Source of the DNA: JAYRWN01 sp041917975 | Lineage (GTDB): Bacteria > Bacteroidota > Bacteroidia > Chitinophagales > Saprospiraceae | Length of the DNA stretch: 64,000 nt | NCBI GenBank assembly: GCA_041917975.1 | Contig: JAYRWN010000475.1 | Location: 1-64,000 of the forward strand | Reading direction: 5' to 3' | Shown here: positions 55,149-63,656 of the stretch, piece after piece | How positions within the stretch are numbered: the stretch's first letter is position 1 | How the letters are laid out: every line of letters begins with the position of its first letter | Translations under genes and position numbers: made by a program | The notes under the pieces: model-generated | The model's database searches: none | The model's input: the letters and a program-made list of their open reading frames with translations, nothing else | What the model was told of the DNA's origin: nothing

Positions 55149-56531
55149 TTATTTTATAAGAATCACGTGATAAGCCCACGGTTCTAATTTTATGGATGAA
55201 TCAGAGGAATAAGAAACGGTTTGACCGGTAAAAAGTTCTGTGCCATTGACAGGTTGATTCAATCTAGCAACCTGTGGTTGACTGGTCAGGTTAATAATAA
55301 CTGCTACACCTTGTTTGTCTTTGATACGTCGGAAAGCATATACGGCATCAGAAGTGTTTATTCTTTCAGCCGTAGCGCCATCCTGACCGTTCCACAATGC
55401 TGGCATGGAAGATTTTAAATCCAGGAGCGACTTATAAAATGCGGCATAACTAAATGTTGAAAAAGGGATGGTATCGCGCTCAAAAAATAATAGTCTTTTT
55501 TTCAAGGGTTCCTCTTGACCACTATAAATTAGTGGCATGCCATCCAGAGTGTGTACTAACACCGCAAGCGGTTTATGAGCATCCCCCATCCTTTCGAATT
55601 CAGTCCCTTGCCAAGAATTCTCATCATGATTGGAAGTAAAATGCATGGAATATCCCTGCTTATTGCGAGCTTTTAGAGCATTGAGCATGGTATCAATTAT
55701 GTTTACTGTTTCTTTACCCTGAGCAATGGCATTCAGGTGGTGATGAAACTCCCAGGCATAATCCATAACAAATGAGCCGGTATTACGTAATGCCGGGACT
55801 TCCGCTTCTGCCAACATAAAGAGCGGTTTAATTTTATACAAGGAGTCGGTGCAGGTTTCCCAAAAATCAACAGGTACATTATGAGCTACATCACACCGAA
55901 ATCCATCGATGTCATGGTTAATGACCCAATACTTCATTTCTTCAATCATGGCTGCCCGCATAGCATGATTATCGTAATTAAGGTCTGCAACATCAGTCCA
56001 GCCCCAGCTGGTACCGGTGGCCGGGTCTATCGGATCAATAACATTACCCTGAGCATCCTGGGTATAATAATCTTTATGTGCTGTAATCCACTCATGATCC
56101 CATCCTGTATGATTAGGAACCCAATCCAAGATTATGTACATCCCAGCAGCGTGAGCAGTTTTAACCAATAGATCAAAATCTTCGAGGTTTCCAAACTCCG
56201 GATTTACTTTACGGTAACTGTTAACCGCATAATAAGAGCCCAATGAGCCTTTACGTTTAGCAACGCTGATTGGATTAATAGGCATCAACCAAAGGATTTT
56301 AACCCCCATGTCTTTCAACCGGCTTATGTGGGGAATAAACTCACTTAGGGTTCCTTCGGGCGTATATTGCCGGATATTAACCTCATAAATATTGGCATTT
56401 TTAGCCCATTCTGGAACCTGGACCGTTCGTGATGGTGCCGGAGGTAATGCAGGCTTAGATTTTTTAAAACAAGCAACAGCAATGAAGCCAATTACCACCA
56501 ACCCCAATATCGATAACCAAGTTATTTTCAC
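55149..56531 (-). CDS. Alpha-amylase family (GH13) lipoprotein
   Basis: A 460-residue protein starting at GTG 56531. The signal has a lipobox VIGFIAVAC (cysteine near residue 21), so it is a lipoprotein facing the periplasm or surface. GH13 regions are VPNHTGWDHEWI, GFRCDVAHNVP with the nucleophile Asp, FMLAEAEVPALR with the acid/base Glu, and FTSNHDENSW with the third carboxylate. The C-terminal YAFRRIKDKQGVAVIINL is the domain C region. It cleaves alpha-1,4 glucans, though specificity is not resolved. A -7 box and an orphan terminator lie upstream. Confidence 0.93.
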   Translation of the reverse strand: MKITWLSILGLVVIGFIAVACFKKSKPALPPAPSRTVQVPEWAKNANIYEVNIRQYTPEGTLSEFIPHISRLKDMGVKILWLMPINPISVAKRKGSLGSYYAVNSYRKVNPEFGNLEDFDLLVKTAHAAGMYIILDWVPNHTGWDHEWITAHKDYYTQDAQGNVIDPIDPATGTSWGWTDVADLNYDNHAMRAAMIEEMKYWVINHDIDGFRCDVAHNVPVDFWETCTDSLYKIKPLFMLAEAEVPALRNTGSFVMDYAWEFHHHLNAIAQGKETVNIIDTMLNALKARNKQGYSMHFTSNHDENSWQGTEFERMGDAHKPLAVLVHTLDGMPLIYSGQEEPLKKRLLFFERDTIPFSTFSYAAFYKSLLDLKSSMPALWNGQDGATAERINTSDAVYAFRRIKDKQGVAVIINLTSQPQVARLNQPVNGTELFTGQTVSYSSDSSIKLEPWAYHVILIK

Positions 56532-56551
56532 CGGATATTTTATTTATTGCG

Positions 56552-56559
56552 CAAAGATA
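56552..56559 (-). promoter_or_regulatory. Candidate -7 box for the GH13 gene
   Basis: On the minus strand TATCTTTG is an exact TAnnTTTG match, 20 bases before the GTG start. No TTTG is found at a suitable -33 distance. Confidence 0.4.
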
Positions 56560-56599
56560 GATTATCTGTGGAGGGACGGTCTGAAAATTCTGCCATTTT

Positions 56600-56631
56600 T
56601 AATAAAAAATGTCGGATCCAGGTCCGACATA
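56600..56631 (-). terminator. Orphan intrinsic terminator on the minus strand
   Basis: ATGTCGGA (56609-56616) pairs perfectly with TCCGACAT (56623-56630), loop of 6. On the minus strand a TTTTTTATT tract follows the hairpin, so it ends leftward transcripts. No minus-strand gene is annotated between it and the tRNA at 56756. It would act in the GH13 leader if transcription starts further upstream, or end a small minus-strand RNA. Confidence 0.6.
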
Positions 56632-56737
56632 CTTATTTGTTAATCTAATATGAGCCTTCCTCTTACGATGTATTCACCCTTGAAACGACCAGGCAATCAA
56701 AAACGCGGCTTAAATAATTATCAATAACTAATAAACG

Positions 56738-56745
56738 TATATTTG
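56738..56745 (+). promoter_or_regulatory. tRNA-Ser promoter -7 box
   Basis: TATATTTG is an exact TAnnTTTG match, 10 bases before the tRNA. The expected -33 TTTG is not visible. Confidence 0.4.
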
Positions 56746-56755
56746 TCACCGATAA

Positions 56756-56842
56756 GGAGATGTGCCAGAGCGGTTGATCGGGCTTGACTCGAAATCAAGT
56801 GTACTCGTAAGGGTACCGGGGGTTCGAATCCCTCCATCTCCG
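56756..56842 (+). tRNA. tRNA-Ser (anticodon CGA)
   Basis: Acceptor arm GGAGATG (56756-56762) pairs with CATCTCC (56835-56841) and a G discriminator follows. The anticodon stem CTTGA/TCAAG frames the loop CTCGAAA, so the anticodon is CGA and reads UCG. A long variable arm and the GGTTCGAATCC T-arm fit a class II tRNA-Ser. CCA is not encoded. It lies 19 bases before the DUF72 gene. Confidence 0.97.
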
Positions 56843-56861
56843 CTTAAATTTGTATTTAAAC

Positions 56862-57719
56862 ATGAAATTCGGTCAACCAGAAGAACCAGGAGATTTTGAT
56901 TGGAGTTTACCGGCTGACCATCCACGTTTCGGACTGACAGACCATAAATCTCAAGATTTCAAGATTTATATTGGTTGTGGCAAATGGGATATTGACAGCT
57001 GGGTTGGACCCTATTATCCGGCTGGCACAAAACCACCAGCTTTTCTTAGCCAATATATTCAACTGTTTAACAGCATAGAAGTAAATAATACATTTTACCG
57101 CTTATCCCGCAGTAGCATGGAAGATTGGGCTTCCATCGCAGTGGGCCATGAGTTTATTTTTTGCCCCAAATGGTCACAACGGGTTACTCATTTAAAAAGA
57201 CTTGTTGACGTCGAAGAAAACACCCACTATTTTATAGAATCGTGTAAATTACTTGGCCCCCATTTAGGCCCAACCCTATTGCAATTGCCTGATAATTTCA
57301 CTGCCAAAAACATGGACCGGATTCGAAATTTTTTATACTTAATACCAGATGGTTTTCAAATATTTTTTGAGTTTAGGCATAAGAGTTGGTTTGAAGAACC
57401 GGCGCTAACTGAAACAGGACAGCTCCTAAAGGACTTTGGTAAAGGTTGGGCTTTAACGGATGTAGCGACACGTCGAGACGTACTTCACATGGTACATTCC
57501 ATTCCAACAGCTCTGATCCGATTTAATGGTTATAATGCAACTGGTGAAGACCATCGGCGACTTGCGGTCTGGGCAGAGCGGATTAATGTCTGGAGGGAAC
57601 AAGGAATGGGTAAAGTATATTTTTTCTGTCACCATCAAGATGAAATGTATTCGCCTGAAAATGCCATTTACTTTCAGAAGTTTTTTATCCAAGCAGGTGA
57701 AGGTCCGGAACCAGTTTAA
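56862..57719 (+). CDS. DUF72 domain protein
   Basis: Start chosen at ATG 56862 (MKFGQPEEPGDFDWSLPADH); a TTG 12 bases upstream is the alternative. The 285-residue protein has FKIYIGCGKWDIDSWVGPYY, NSIEVNNTFYRLSRSSMEDW and FFEFRHKSWFEEPALTETGQ, a pattern common to the DUF72 TIM-barrel family. Function is unproven. It is downstream of tRNA-Ser and followed by the aquaporin. Confidence 0.85.
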   Translation: MKFGQPEEPGDFDWSLPADHPRFGLTDHKSQDFKIYIGCGKWDIDSWVGPYYPAGTKPPAFLSQYIQLFNSIEVNNTFYRLSRSSMEDWASIAVGHEFIFCPKWSQRVTHLKRLVDVEENTHYFIESCKLLGPHLGPTLLQLPDNFTAKNMDRIRNFLYLIPDGFQIFFEFRHKSWFEEPALTETGQLLKDFGKGWALTDVATRRDVLHMVHSIPTALIRFNGYNATGEDHRRLAVWAERINVWREQGMGKVYFFCHHQDEMYSPENAIYFQKFFIQAGEGPEPV

Positions 57720-57766
57720 CCTCTAATAGCGCACCACAGCCATTCAGGAAAATTGTGAAGAATGTA

Positions 57767-57774
57767 TATCTTTG
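57767..57774 (+). promoter_or_regulatory. Candidate -7 box for the aquaporin gene
   Basis: TATCTTTG exactly matches TAnnTTTG and ends only 9 bases before the ATG at 57784. A transcript starting about 7 bases after it would be nearly leaderless. No -33 TTTG is seen. Confidence 0.35.
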
Positions 57775-57783
57775 GGTCTTCTT

Positions 57784-58419
57784 ATGAAAAAATATTTTAT
57801 AGAATTCATCGGTACATTTTTTTTGGTCTTTACCGCTGAAATGACTTTGTTAAACGGCACAGATAAATTTTCTCCTCTTGCTATTGGCAGTATTTTGATG
57901 GTCATGACCTATGCCTATTGGCCAATCAGCGGTGCTCATTTTAATCCGGCAATCACTGTGGCCAATTGGTTATCAGGGCGGGTGATGAAAAACGAACTGG
58001 CTCCGTACATCGCAGCTCAAGTTGTAGGTGCTGTTTTGGGATCATTGGTAGCTGGATTTTTATTAAGCACCATGCAAGCAACCTTACCCGAACCAAGGCT
58101 TTTAGATGTGATACCGGCATTTGTTGCCGAGTTTATTGGAACTGCTGCCCTGGTTTTGATTTACTTGCAAATTACTCATGATAAATCCAAAATTGCACAT
58201 CCCTACAGCGGATTAGCTATTGGAGCCACCTTTACCACATTTATTTATGCCGTAAATAATTTAAGTGGTGGGATATTTAACCCTGCTTTGGCAATAGGAG
58301 CATGTATCGTGGAGACCGCTTCCTGGGGGCATCTGTGGCTCTATTTCATGAGCCAGTTTGGAGCAGCACTGGCCGGTGCGTTCGCCTATAGATTTATCAC
58401 CGAAGACTCTTTATTCTAA
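57784..58419 (+). CDS. Aquaporin (MIP family) lacking the selectivity-filter arginine
   Basis: Start chosen at ATG 57784 (MKKYFIEFIGTFFLVFTAE), an alternative TTG being 12 bases upstream. The 211-residue protein has six predicted helices and two NPA loops: SGAHFNPAITVANW (NPA at 54-56) and SGGIFNPALAIGAC (NPA at 166-168). Water and glycerol channels have Arg after the second NPA; here it is Leu169, so the channel's selectivity is probably different. It converges with the cysteine desulfurase, overlapping by 9 bp. Confidence 0.9.
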   Translation: MKKYFIEFIGTFFLVFTAEMTLLNGTDKFSPLAIGSILMVMTYAYWPISGAHFNPAITVANWLSGRVMKNELAPYIAAQVVGAVLGSLVAGFLLSTMQATLPEPRLLDVIPAFVAEFIGTAALVLIYLQITHDKSKIAHPYSGLAIGATFTTFIYAVNNLSGGIFNPALAIGACIVETASWGHLWLYFMSQFGAALAGAFAYRFITEDSLF

Positions 58420-59547
58420 TACGTATATTTTTTTTAGTGTCTGTAAAGTAAAATCAATTTCTTCCTGATTAGTTTGAACTGAAAAGGAAAAGCGGATGGT
58501 CTTACGATCAGGATCTGCGCCAATACCTTCTAAAACATGACTGCTGGCTTCTGCCCCTGACGTGCAGGCGCTCCCCCCACTGGCGGCAATACCGGCAATA
58601 TCCAGTAAAAGCAGAAGTAACTCATTTTTAGGATGCGGCGGAAAGGAAACACTTAGAATAGTGTATAAACTGTGTTCTCCAGGCTCAACGCCATTGAGTG
58701 AAACTCCGGGTATAATAGTCTGGAGCTGCTCCCACATGTAGGACTTTAATTTTTGGATTCCGGCTTTCCAAGAAAGGCCTTGGTCAGTCCACATAGCCCA
58801 GGCTTTAGCCAATCCGGTTATTCCGGCTACATTCTCCGTACCACCCCGCATGTTGCGTTCCTGAGAGCCACCATCCAGATAAGGGTGCAAGGATATGTCT
58901 TCATTTATATACATAAAACCTACTCCTTTTGGCCCATGGTATTTATGGGCGGAAGATGTTAAAAAGTGAACTGGAATTTGTTGAACATTAATGGGTAGGT
59001 GAGCCATGGTCTGCACACTATCCGAATGAAAATATGCGCCGAATTCATGACAGATTTGACCAGTGGTGTTTAAATCCAGAAGACAACCCAGTTCATTATT
59101 GGCATGCATTAAGCTTACCAACGTTCTCTCAGGGGATTTTTTTAAAATATCACGCAAATCATTAAGATCTGGTCTACCGTCTGGTGATATGGCTACCATC
59201 GTTGAGCTTACCGATTGATCACGGCATACAGCGGAAACGCTATGTAAAACACAATGGTGTTCAATCGGGCTGGTCACAATATGTTTTACCCCCAAATCAC
59301 GAACGACACCTTTGATTATAGCATTACTGGCCTCTGTGCCGCCCGAGGTAAAAAAAATTTCGCCTAAAGAAGCATTAAGTCCCTGGGCGATGACTTTACG
59401 GGCCTGTTCAATTTGCGCTTTGCCGGTGCGGCCAGGACTGTGTATTGAGGAGGGATTGCCGTAATTTTCAGTAAACCAAGGCAACATCGCTTCCACAACT
59501 TCTTTAAAAACAGGCGTAGATGCCGCATTGTCAAGATAAACTTTCAT
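58411..59547 (-). CDS. Cysteine desulfurase (NifS/IscS family)
   Basis: A 378-residue PLP enzyme moving sulfur from cysteine to Fe-S scaffolds and tRNA modification pathways. The N-terminus MKVYLDNAASTPVFKEVVEA, the histidine in SPIEHHCVLHSV, the PLP lysine in TSSAHKYHGPKGVGFMYI and the catalytic Cys in ASGGSACTSGAEASSHVL are present. No IscU-type scaffold is adjacent. Its start overlaps glmM by 4 bp, so the two are coupled. Confidence 0.95.
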   Translation of the reverse strand: MKVYLDNAASTPVFKEVVEAMLPWFTENYGNPSSIHSPGRTGKAQIEQARKVIAQGLNASLGEIFFTSGGTEASNAIIKGVVRDLGVKHIVTSPIEHHCVLHSVSAVCRDQSVSSTMVAISPDGRPDLNDLRDILKKSPERTLVSLMHANNELGCLLDLNTTGQICHEFGAYFHSDSVQTMAHLPINVQQIPVHFLTSSAHKYHGPKGVGFMYINEDISLHPYLDGGSQERNMRGGTENVAGITGLAKAWAMWTDQGLSWKAGIQKLKSYMWEQLQTIIPGVSLNGVEPGEHSLYTILSVSFPPHPKNELLLLLLDIAGIAASGGSACTSGAEASSHVLEGIGADPDRKTIRFSFSVQTNQEEIDFTLQTLKKIYVLE

Positions 59548-60920
59548 ACAGAGGTCATGATTAATGTTTTGATTTCATCCACCAGTTTTTTTGCTTCAAC
59601 AGCAGTTGACGCTTCAGCATAGACTCTTAGAATGGGCTCGGTATTGGATGCACGCACCTGGACCCAGGCTTGGGGCCAAACTATTTTAAGGCCATCCATT
59701 TCATTAATCAGATCCGGAGAATAATGTTTCTTCAATACCCTTATGATTTGACCAAAGTCAACCCCCTGATCCAAGGTAATCTTATCTTTGATCATCTCAT
59801 AATGTCGATAGGTTTTGCGCAGGTTAGATAAGGACATGTTTTGCTCTGCTAAAAGACTTAGAATCAAGGCCAGACCAACCATGGCGTCACGGCCATAATG
59901 TAATTCAGGATAAATTACACCGCCATTGCCCTCTCCACCAATAACCGCATTGGTCTCTTTCATCTTCGCCACGACATTCACTTCTCCAACCGCAGCCGGA
60001 TAATATAATTGCCCATATTTTTCAGCCAAATCTCGTAGTGCCATCGATGAAGAGACATTAGATACAACGGGGCCACTTTTTTGACGTAAGATTTGATCAG
60101 TAGCTGCAACTAAGGTGTATTCTTCGCCAAACATACGACCATTCTCCTGAATCAACGCCAACCGATCTACATCCGGATCAACGGCAATACCCAGGTCTGC
60201 TCCTTGGTTGACTACCGCCATGGATAAGTCAGTAAGATGGTGCTCTAATGGTTCAGGGTTATGGGCAAATTGACCATCCATTGTGCTGTTTATCAATGTG
60301 TAATCCACGTTTAAAGCATCCAAAAGAGCCGGAATGGCCGTAGCTCCAACCGAATTAACAGGATCAATAACAGCCCGTAACCCAGCAGCTTTGATGGCAT
60401 TTATATTGACTTCCGGGATGTCCAGGATTTTTTGCACATGAAAATCCAAATAGTTTTTCCCGGGATGAATTTTACCCAGTTTATCTGCAGGCGCAAAAAG
60501 GTAATTATTGGCGGCGATCAGAGTAAGCAGTCTTGCTCCATCACGAGCTGAAATAAATTCACCGGATGCATTGAGAAATTTCAGTGCATTCCATTGTGCG
60601 GGATTATGACTGGCAGTGATAATAATGCCTGCTCCAGCTTTTTCTGCGGTCACCGCAAGTTCTACGGTAGGAGTTGTCGCCAACCCAAGGTCCACGACAT
60701 CAATTCCCAAAGCCGTTAATGTGTTTGCGACTATTGAAAAAACCATATGACCGGATACACGGGCATCCCTCCCAATGACTATTTTAGGCCTGCCAGAGTT
60801 TTCTAATAACCATTGACCAAAAGCTGCCGAACATTGTACTATATCAACCGGAGTAAAATTTTGGCCCGGAAATCCTCCGATCGTTCCCCGTATTCCAGAA
60901 ATAGATTTAATCAAAGTCAT
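59544..60920 (-). CDS. glmM: Phosphohexomutase, GlmM-like (phosphoglucosamine mutase)
   Basis: A 458-residue phosphohexomutase. The phosphoserine loop is IITASHNPAQWNALKFLNAS, the magnesium-binding loop is GIAVDPDVDRLALIQEN, the sugar-binding loop is VIGGEGNGGVIYPEL and the C-terminal phosphate loop has VRASNTEPILRVYAEAS. GlmM interconverts glucosamine 6- and 1-phosphate on the route to peptidoglycan; phosphomannomutase is the alternative and motifs do not separate them decisively. It overlaps the desulfurase by 4 bp. Confidence 0.9.
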   Translation of the reverse strand: MTLIKSISGIRGTIGGFPGQNFTPVDIVQCSAAFGQWLLENSGRPKIVIGRDARVSGHMVFSIVANTLTALGIDVVDLGLATTPTVELAVTAEKAGAGIIITASHNPAQWNALKFLNASGEFISARDGARLLTLIAANNYLFAPADKLGKIHPGKNYLDFHVQKILDIPEVNINAIKAAGLRAVIDPVNSVGATAIPALLDALNVDYTLINSTMDGQFAHNPEPLEHHLTDLSMAVVNQGADLGIAVDPDVDRLALIQENGRMFGEEYTLVAATDQILRQKSGPVVSNVSSSMALRDLAEKYGQLYYPAAVGEVNVVAKMKETNAVIGGEGNGGVIYPELHYGRDAMVGLALILSLLAEQNMSLSNLRKTYRHYEMIKDKITLDQGVDFGQIIRVLKKHYSPDLINEMDGLKIVWPQAWVQVRASNTEPILRVYAEASTAVEAKKLVDEIKTLIMTSV

Positions 60921-60997
60921 ACATCGGGTATTTTGTGCGTAAATGTAGAAATTTTATATTTTGCCCACTAAAATGCTTCAGAAGCTGAATTAAAGCA

Positions 60998-61573
60998 ATG
61001 AGTCCAACATGGTTGATAGACCTTGACCAACAGATTTTCCACACCATCAATAGCACCTGGTCTAATTCTCTCTTTGACCATGTAATGCCATTATTGCGCA
61101 ACAAGTATATCTGGATACCCTTATATGTCTTTACTTTAGGCTACATTCTGCTCTATTATAAAAGGAAAGCCTGGATAGTTCTGGTTGGCGTATTTATAAC
61201 CATCGCATTTTCAGATAATATCAGCAGTCGGCTAATCAAGCCATTCGTTAAACGACCACGACCTTGTCAAGTGATTCATCGAATGGTAGTTCAGACACGG
61301 GTGAGTTGTGGATCAGGGTATAGCTTTCCATCTTCCCACGCCACCAACCATTTCGCATTTGCGCTGTTTATTTCAGGGTTGATGGGATTAAAGCGCAAAG
61401 AAAGCATATTATGGCTAATCTGGGCTGCACTAATTAGTTATGCTCAAATTTATGTAGGTGTGCACTACCCTGTAGATGTGGTCATGGGATCTTTATTAGG
61501 TGCTATCATTGGACTAAGATGTATACGCTGGGTACTCTATTTTTTAAAAAAACAGAACCCTGAATTAGCATGA
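60998..61573 (+). CDS. PAP2-family membrane phosphatase
   Basis: A 191-residue protein with several transmembrane helices. The PAP2 motifs are KPFVKRPRPC, YSFPSSHATNHFA with the catalytic His, and SYAQIYVGVHYPVDVVMGSL with the nucleophile His. It probably dephosphorylates a lipid phosphate such as undecaprenyl pyrophosphate, phosphatidic acid or a related lipid in the inner membrane. It overlaps the ZIP transporter by 4 bp. Confidence 0.9.
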   Translation: MSPTWLIDLDQQIFHTINSTWSNSLFDHVMPLLRNKYIWIPLYVFTLGYILLYYKRKAWIVLVGVFITIAFSDNISSRLIKPFVKRPRPCQVIHRMVVQTRVSCGSGYSFPSSHATNHFAFALFISGLMGLKRKESILWLIWAALISYAQIYVGVHYPVDVVMGSLLGAIIGLRCIRWVLYFLKKQNPELA

Positions 61574-62298
61574 TTTGGATGGCTGCTTTAGGTCTTTTTG
61601 TTACCGTGATGAGTGCCGGATTCGTAGGGCTATATGCGGAGCGCATCAGACATACCATTTGGCCTAAACTTTTTTTGGCATTTGGAGGTGCTTACTTATT
61701 GGGTATCAGCGTCTTGAATCTTTTACCAATTATCTACCAGCCTCCAAATCATAACATCGGTTTATGGTTGTTGGGAGGATTTTTTCTCCAAATTATTTTA
61801 GAACAATTTTCCAAAGGAATTGAGCATGGACATTTGCATCATAGTCATGGCTCTCGCCCGGCTATGGTTGGTTCCGTATTGTTTGGTTTAAGTTTACATG
61901 CATTTATTGAGGCCATACCCATATCTTCTTCTGGTGTGTTGAACAGCACGGGATTTCCATTTAATTACTACCTGGGTATTGTATTCCATGAAATTCCGGC
62001 TGCTTTTGCGCTGGTTTCATTCTTCGGGATGGCTCATTTGACCCGAGCCAGATCATTATCACTGTTGGCAATATTTGCCAGTATGGCCCCATTAGGCATT
62101 TTAGGTGGCCATATGTGGTCTATTCCAGAAACGATACAAAAATTCTTACTTGCCGTGGTTATGGGCTTATTTCTGCATATTTCGACTACGATTATTTTTG
62201 AAGCGGAAGGATCTGCGCACCATCATCGCATGTCCACTTATAAGATCATAGCCATCGTTATTGGCTTGGGCTTAGTGATTTTAACCAATCATCATTAA
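61570..62298 (+). CDS. ZIP-family metal transporter
   Basis: A 242-residue protein with about eight predicted helices and a His-rich loop EHGHLHHSHGSR. The metal site in helix IV is SLHAFIEAIPISSS and that in helix V is GIVFHEIPAAFALVSFFGMA, the ZIP family histidine/glutamate pair. It imports a divalent metal, most likely zinc or iron. The 3' end overlaps the convergent lysA by 41 bp. Confidence 0.9.
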   Translation: MIWMAALGLFVTVMSAGFVGLYAERIRHTIWPKLFLAFGGAYLLGISVLNLLPIIYQPPNHNIGLWLLGGFFLQIILEQFSKGIEHGHLHHSHGSRPAMVGSVLFGLSLHAFIEAIPISSSGVLNSTGFPFNYYLGIVFHEIPAAFALVSFFGMAHLTRARSLSLLAIFASMAPLGILGGHMWSIPETIQKFLLAVVMGLFLHISTTIIFEAEGSAHHHRMSTYKIIAIVIGLGLVILTNHH

Positions 62299-63523
62299 CG
62301 ACTTCTACTTGTCCTTTTAGCAGGTCCGCAAATTTTTCTCGTTCGCGGATAAGGAAGTGCTGATCACCTAAAACCAAAACTTCAGGGGGCCGATACCGGG
62401 CATTGTACTGCGAGGCCATAGTAAAAGCATACGCTCCGGCATTTAGAAAACAAAGGATATCGCCAGGCTTAATTTCACTCATTATCCGGTCTTTAGCGAA
62501 AGTATCCGTTTCGCAAATGTACCCAACAACAGTATACTTATGGTTGGTGTTGCTGATCCTGCTCAAATTGACAATGTGGTGATAGGCATTATAAAACATT
62601 GGTCTAATCAGGTGGTTAAACCCTGAATTTACACCCACAAAGGTGGAAGATGGGCCTTCTTTGACGCCATTTACAGTAACTATTAAGTAACCTGCTTCCG
62701 AAACCAAAAATTTCCCCGGTTCAAAAATCATTTGCAAATCCGCTCCATAAAAACGGCAGAACAATTTGAAACGCTCGGCAATGCGCTGACCAAAGTATTC
62801 AATATCAGTTTCATAATCATTGGGTTTATATTTAACTTTAAATCCGCTTCCAAAGTCAATGTATTTCAAATGCTTAAATTGTTTTGCAGCTTCCAGCAAT
62901 ACTTCAATTGCCTGCATAAAGTCTTCCACATCTAAAATGTCCGAACCGGTATGAATGTGAACTCCTTCTATCTGCAAATCGAAGCGATTTATTAGTGCAA
63001 TTATTTGGTCCAGATAAGATATGGACACTCCAAATTTGCTTTCCTTATGGCCTACGGATATTTTTTCATTTCCTCCTGCCATTACATGCGGATTTATACG
63101 GATGCCGACTTTTTGATGGGGATGAGATAAACCGATTTTCTCCAGTAAATACAATGAATCCACATGAATGCGAATGCCTTTAGCCAATACTTCTTCTAAT
63201 TCTTCTAACCCTACAGAACTTGGCGTGAAGATTATTTTATCAGGATCTACCCCGGCATGTAAAGCAAGCTCCACCTCACCAATAGACACAGCATCTATGC
63301 CACCACCCAATAAATGTATCAGGCGAACCACATTAATATTACCCAAAGCTTTCATGGCAAAATTAAGTTGTAAGTTGCCAATCGGGATTGCTTTCATTAG
63401 TCTTTGATACTGTCGGGTTATGATCCCAGCATCATATACGTAAACCGGAGTGCCATATTTAGCAGCTATATCCAGTGCCGGCACTTCACCAATATAATAT
63501 TTGCCTTCCTTCAGGTCTATCAT
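62258..63523 (-). CDS. lysA: Diaminopimelate decarboxylase
   Basis: Start chosen at ATG 63523 (MIDLKEGKYYIGEVPALDIA); an upstream in-frame ATG adds 7 residues. The 421-residue fold-III enzyme makes lysine from meso-diaminopimelate. The PLP lysine is in LNFAMKALGN, and GGGIDAVSIGEVELALHAG, VHIHTGSDI, IDFGSGFKV and CETDTFAKDR are present, the last replacing the usual CESxD region. It converges with the ZIP gene, overlapping by 41 bp. Confidence 0.93.
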   Translation of the reverse strand: MIDLKEGKYYIGEVPALDIAAKYGTPVYVYDAGIITRQYQRLMKAIPIGNLQLNFAMKALGNINVVRLIHLLGGGIDAVSIGEVELALHAGVDPDKIIFTPSSVGLEELEEVLAKGIRIHVDSLYLLEKIGLSHPHQKVGIRINPHVMAGGNEKISVGHKESKFGVSISYLDQIIALINRFDLQIEGVHIHTGSDILDVEDFMQAIEVLLEAAKQFKHLKYIDFGSGFKVKYKPNDYETDIEYFGQRIAERFKLFCRFYGADLQMIFEPGKFLVSEAGYLIVTVNGVKEGPSSTFVGVNSGFNHLIRPMFYNAYHHIVNLSRISNTNHKYTVVGYICETDTFAKDRIMSEIKPGDILCFLNAGAYAFTMASQYNARYRPPEVLVLGDQHFLIREREKFADLLKGQVEVVNDDWLKSLSPSQ

Positions 63524-63626
63524 TGGAAAATTATAAGGGTGCAAAAATAACCTTTAAGTCCATAATCATGATCTGGGTCAACGATTTTATCCACTAAAAC
63601 TCTCTCCAGGCACAAAGATGTTATTC

Positions 63627-63634
63627 TATCTTTG
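63627..63634 (+). promoter_or_regulatory. Candidate -7 box for folD
   Basis: TATCTTTG exactly matches TAnnTTTG, 22 bases before the folD ATG. No -33 TTTG is visible at the expected distance. Confidence 0.4.
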
Positions 63635-63656
63635 TCCATCGGATAAAAAGGTAGCT

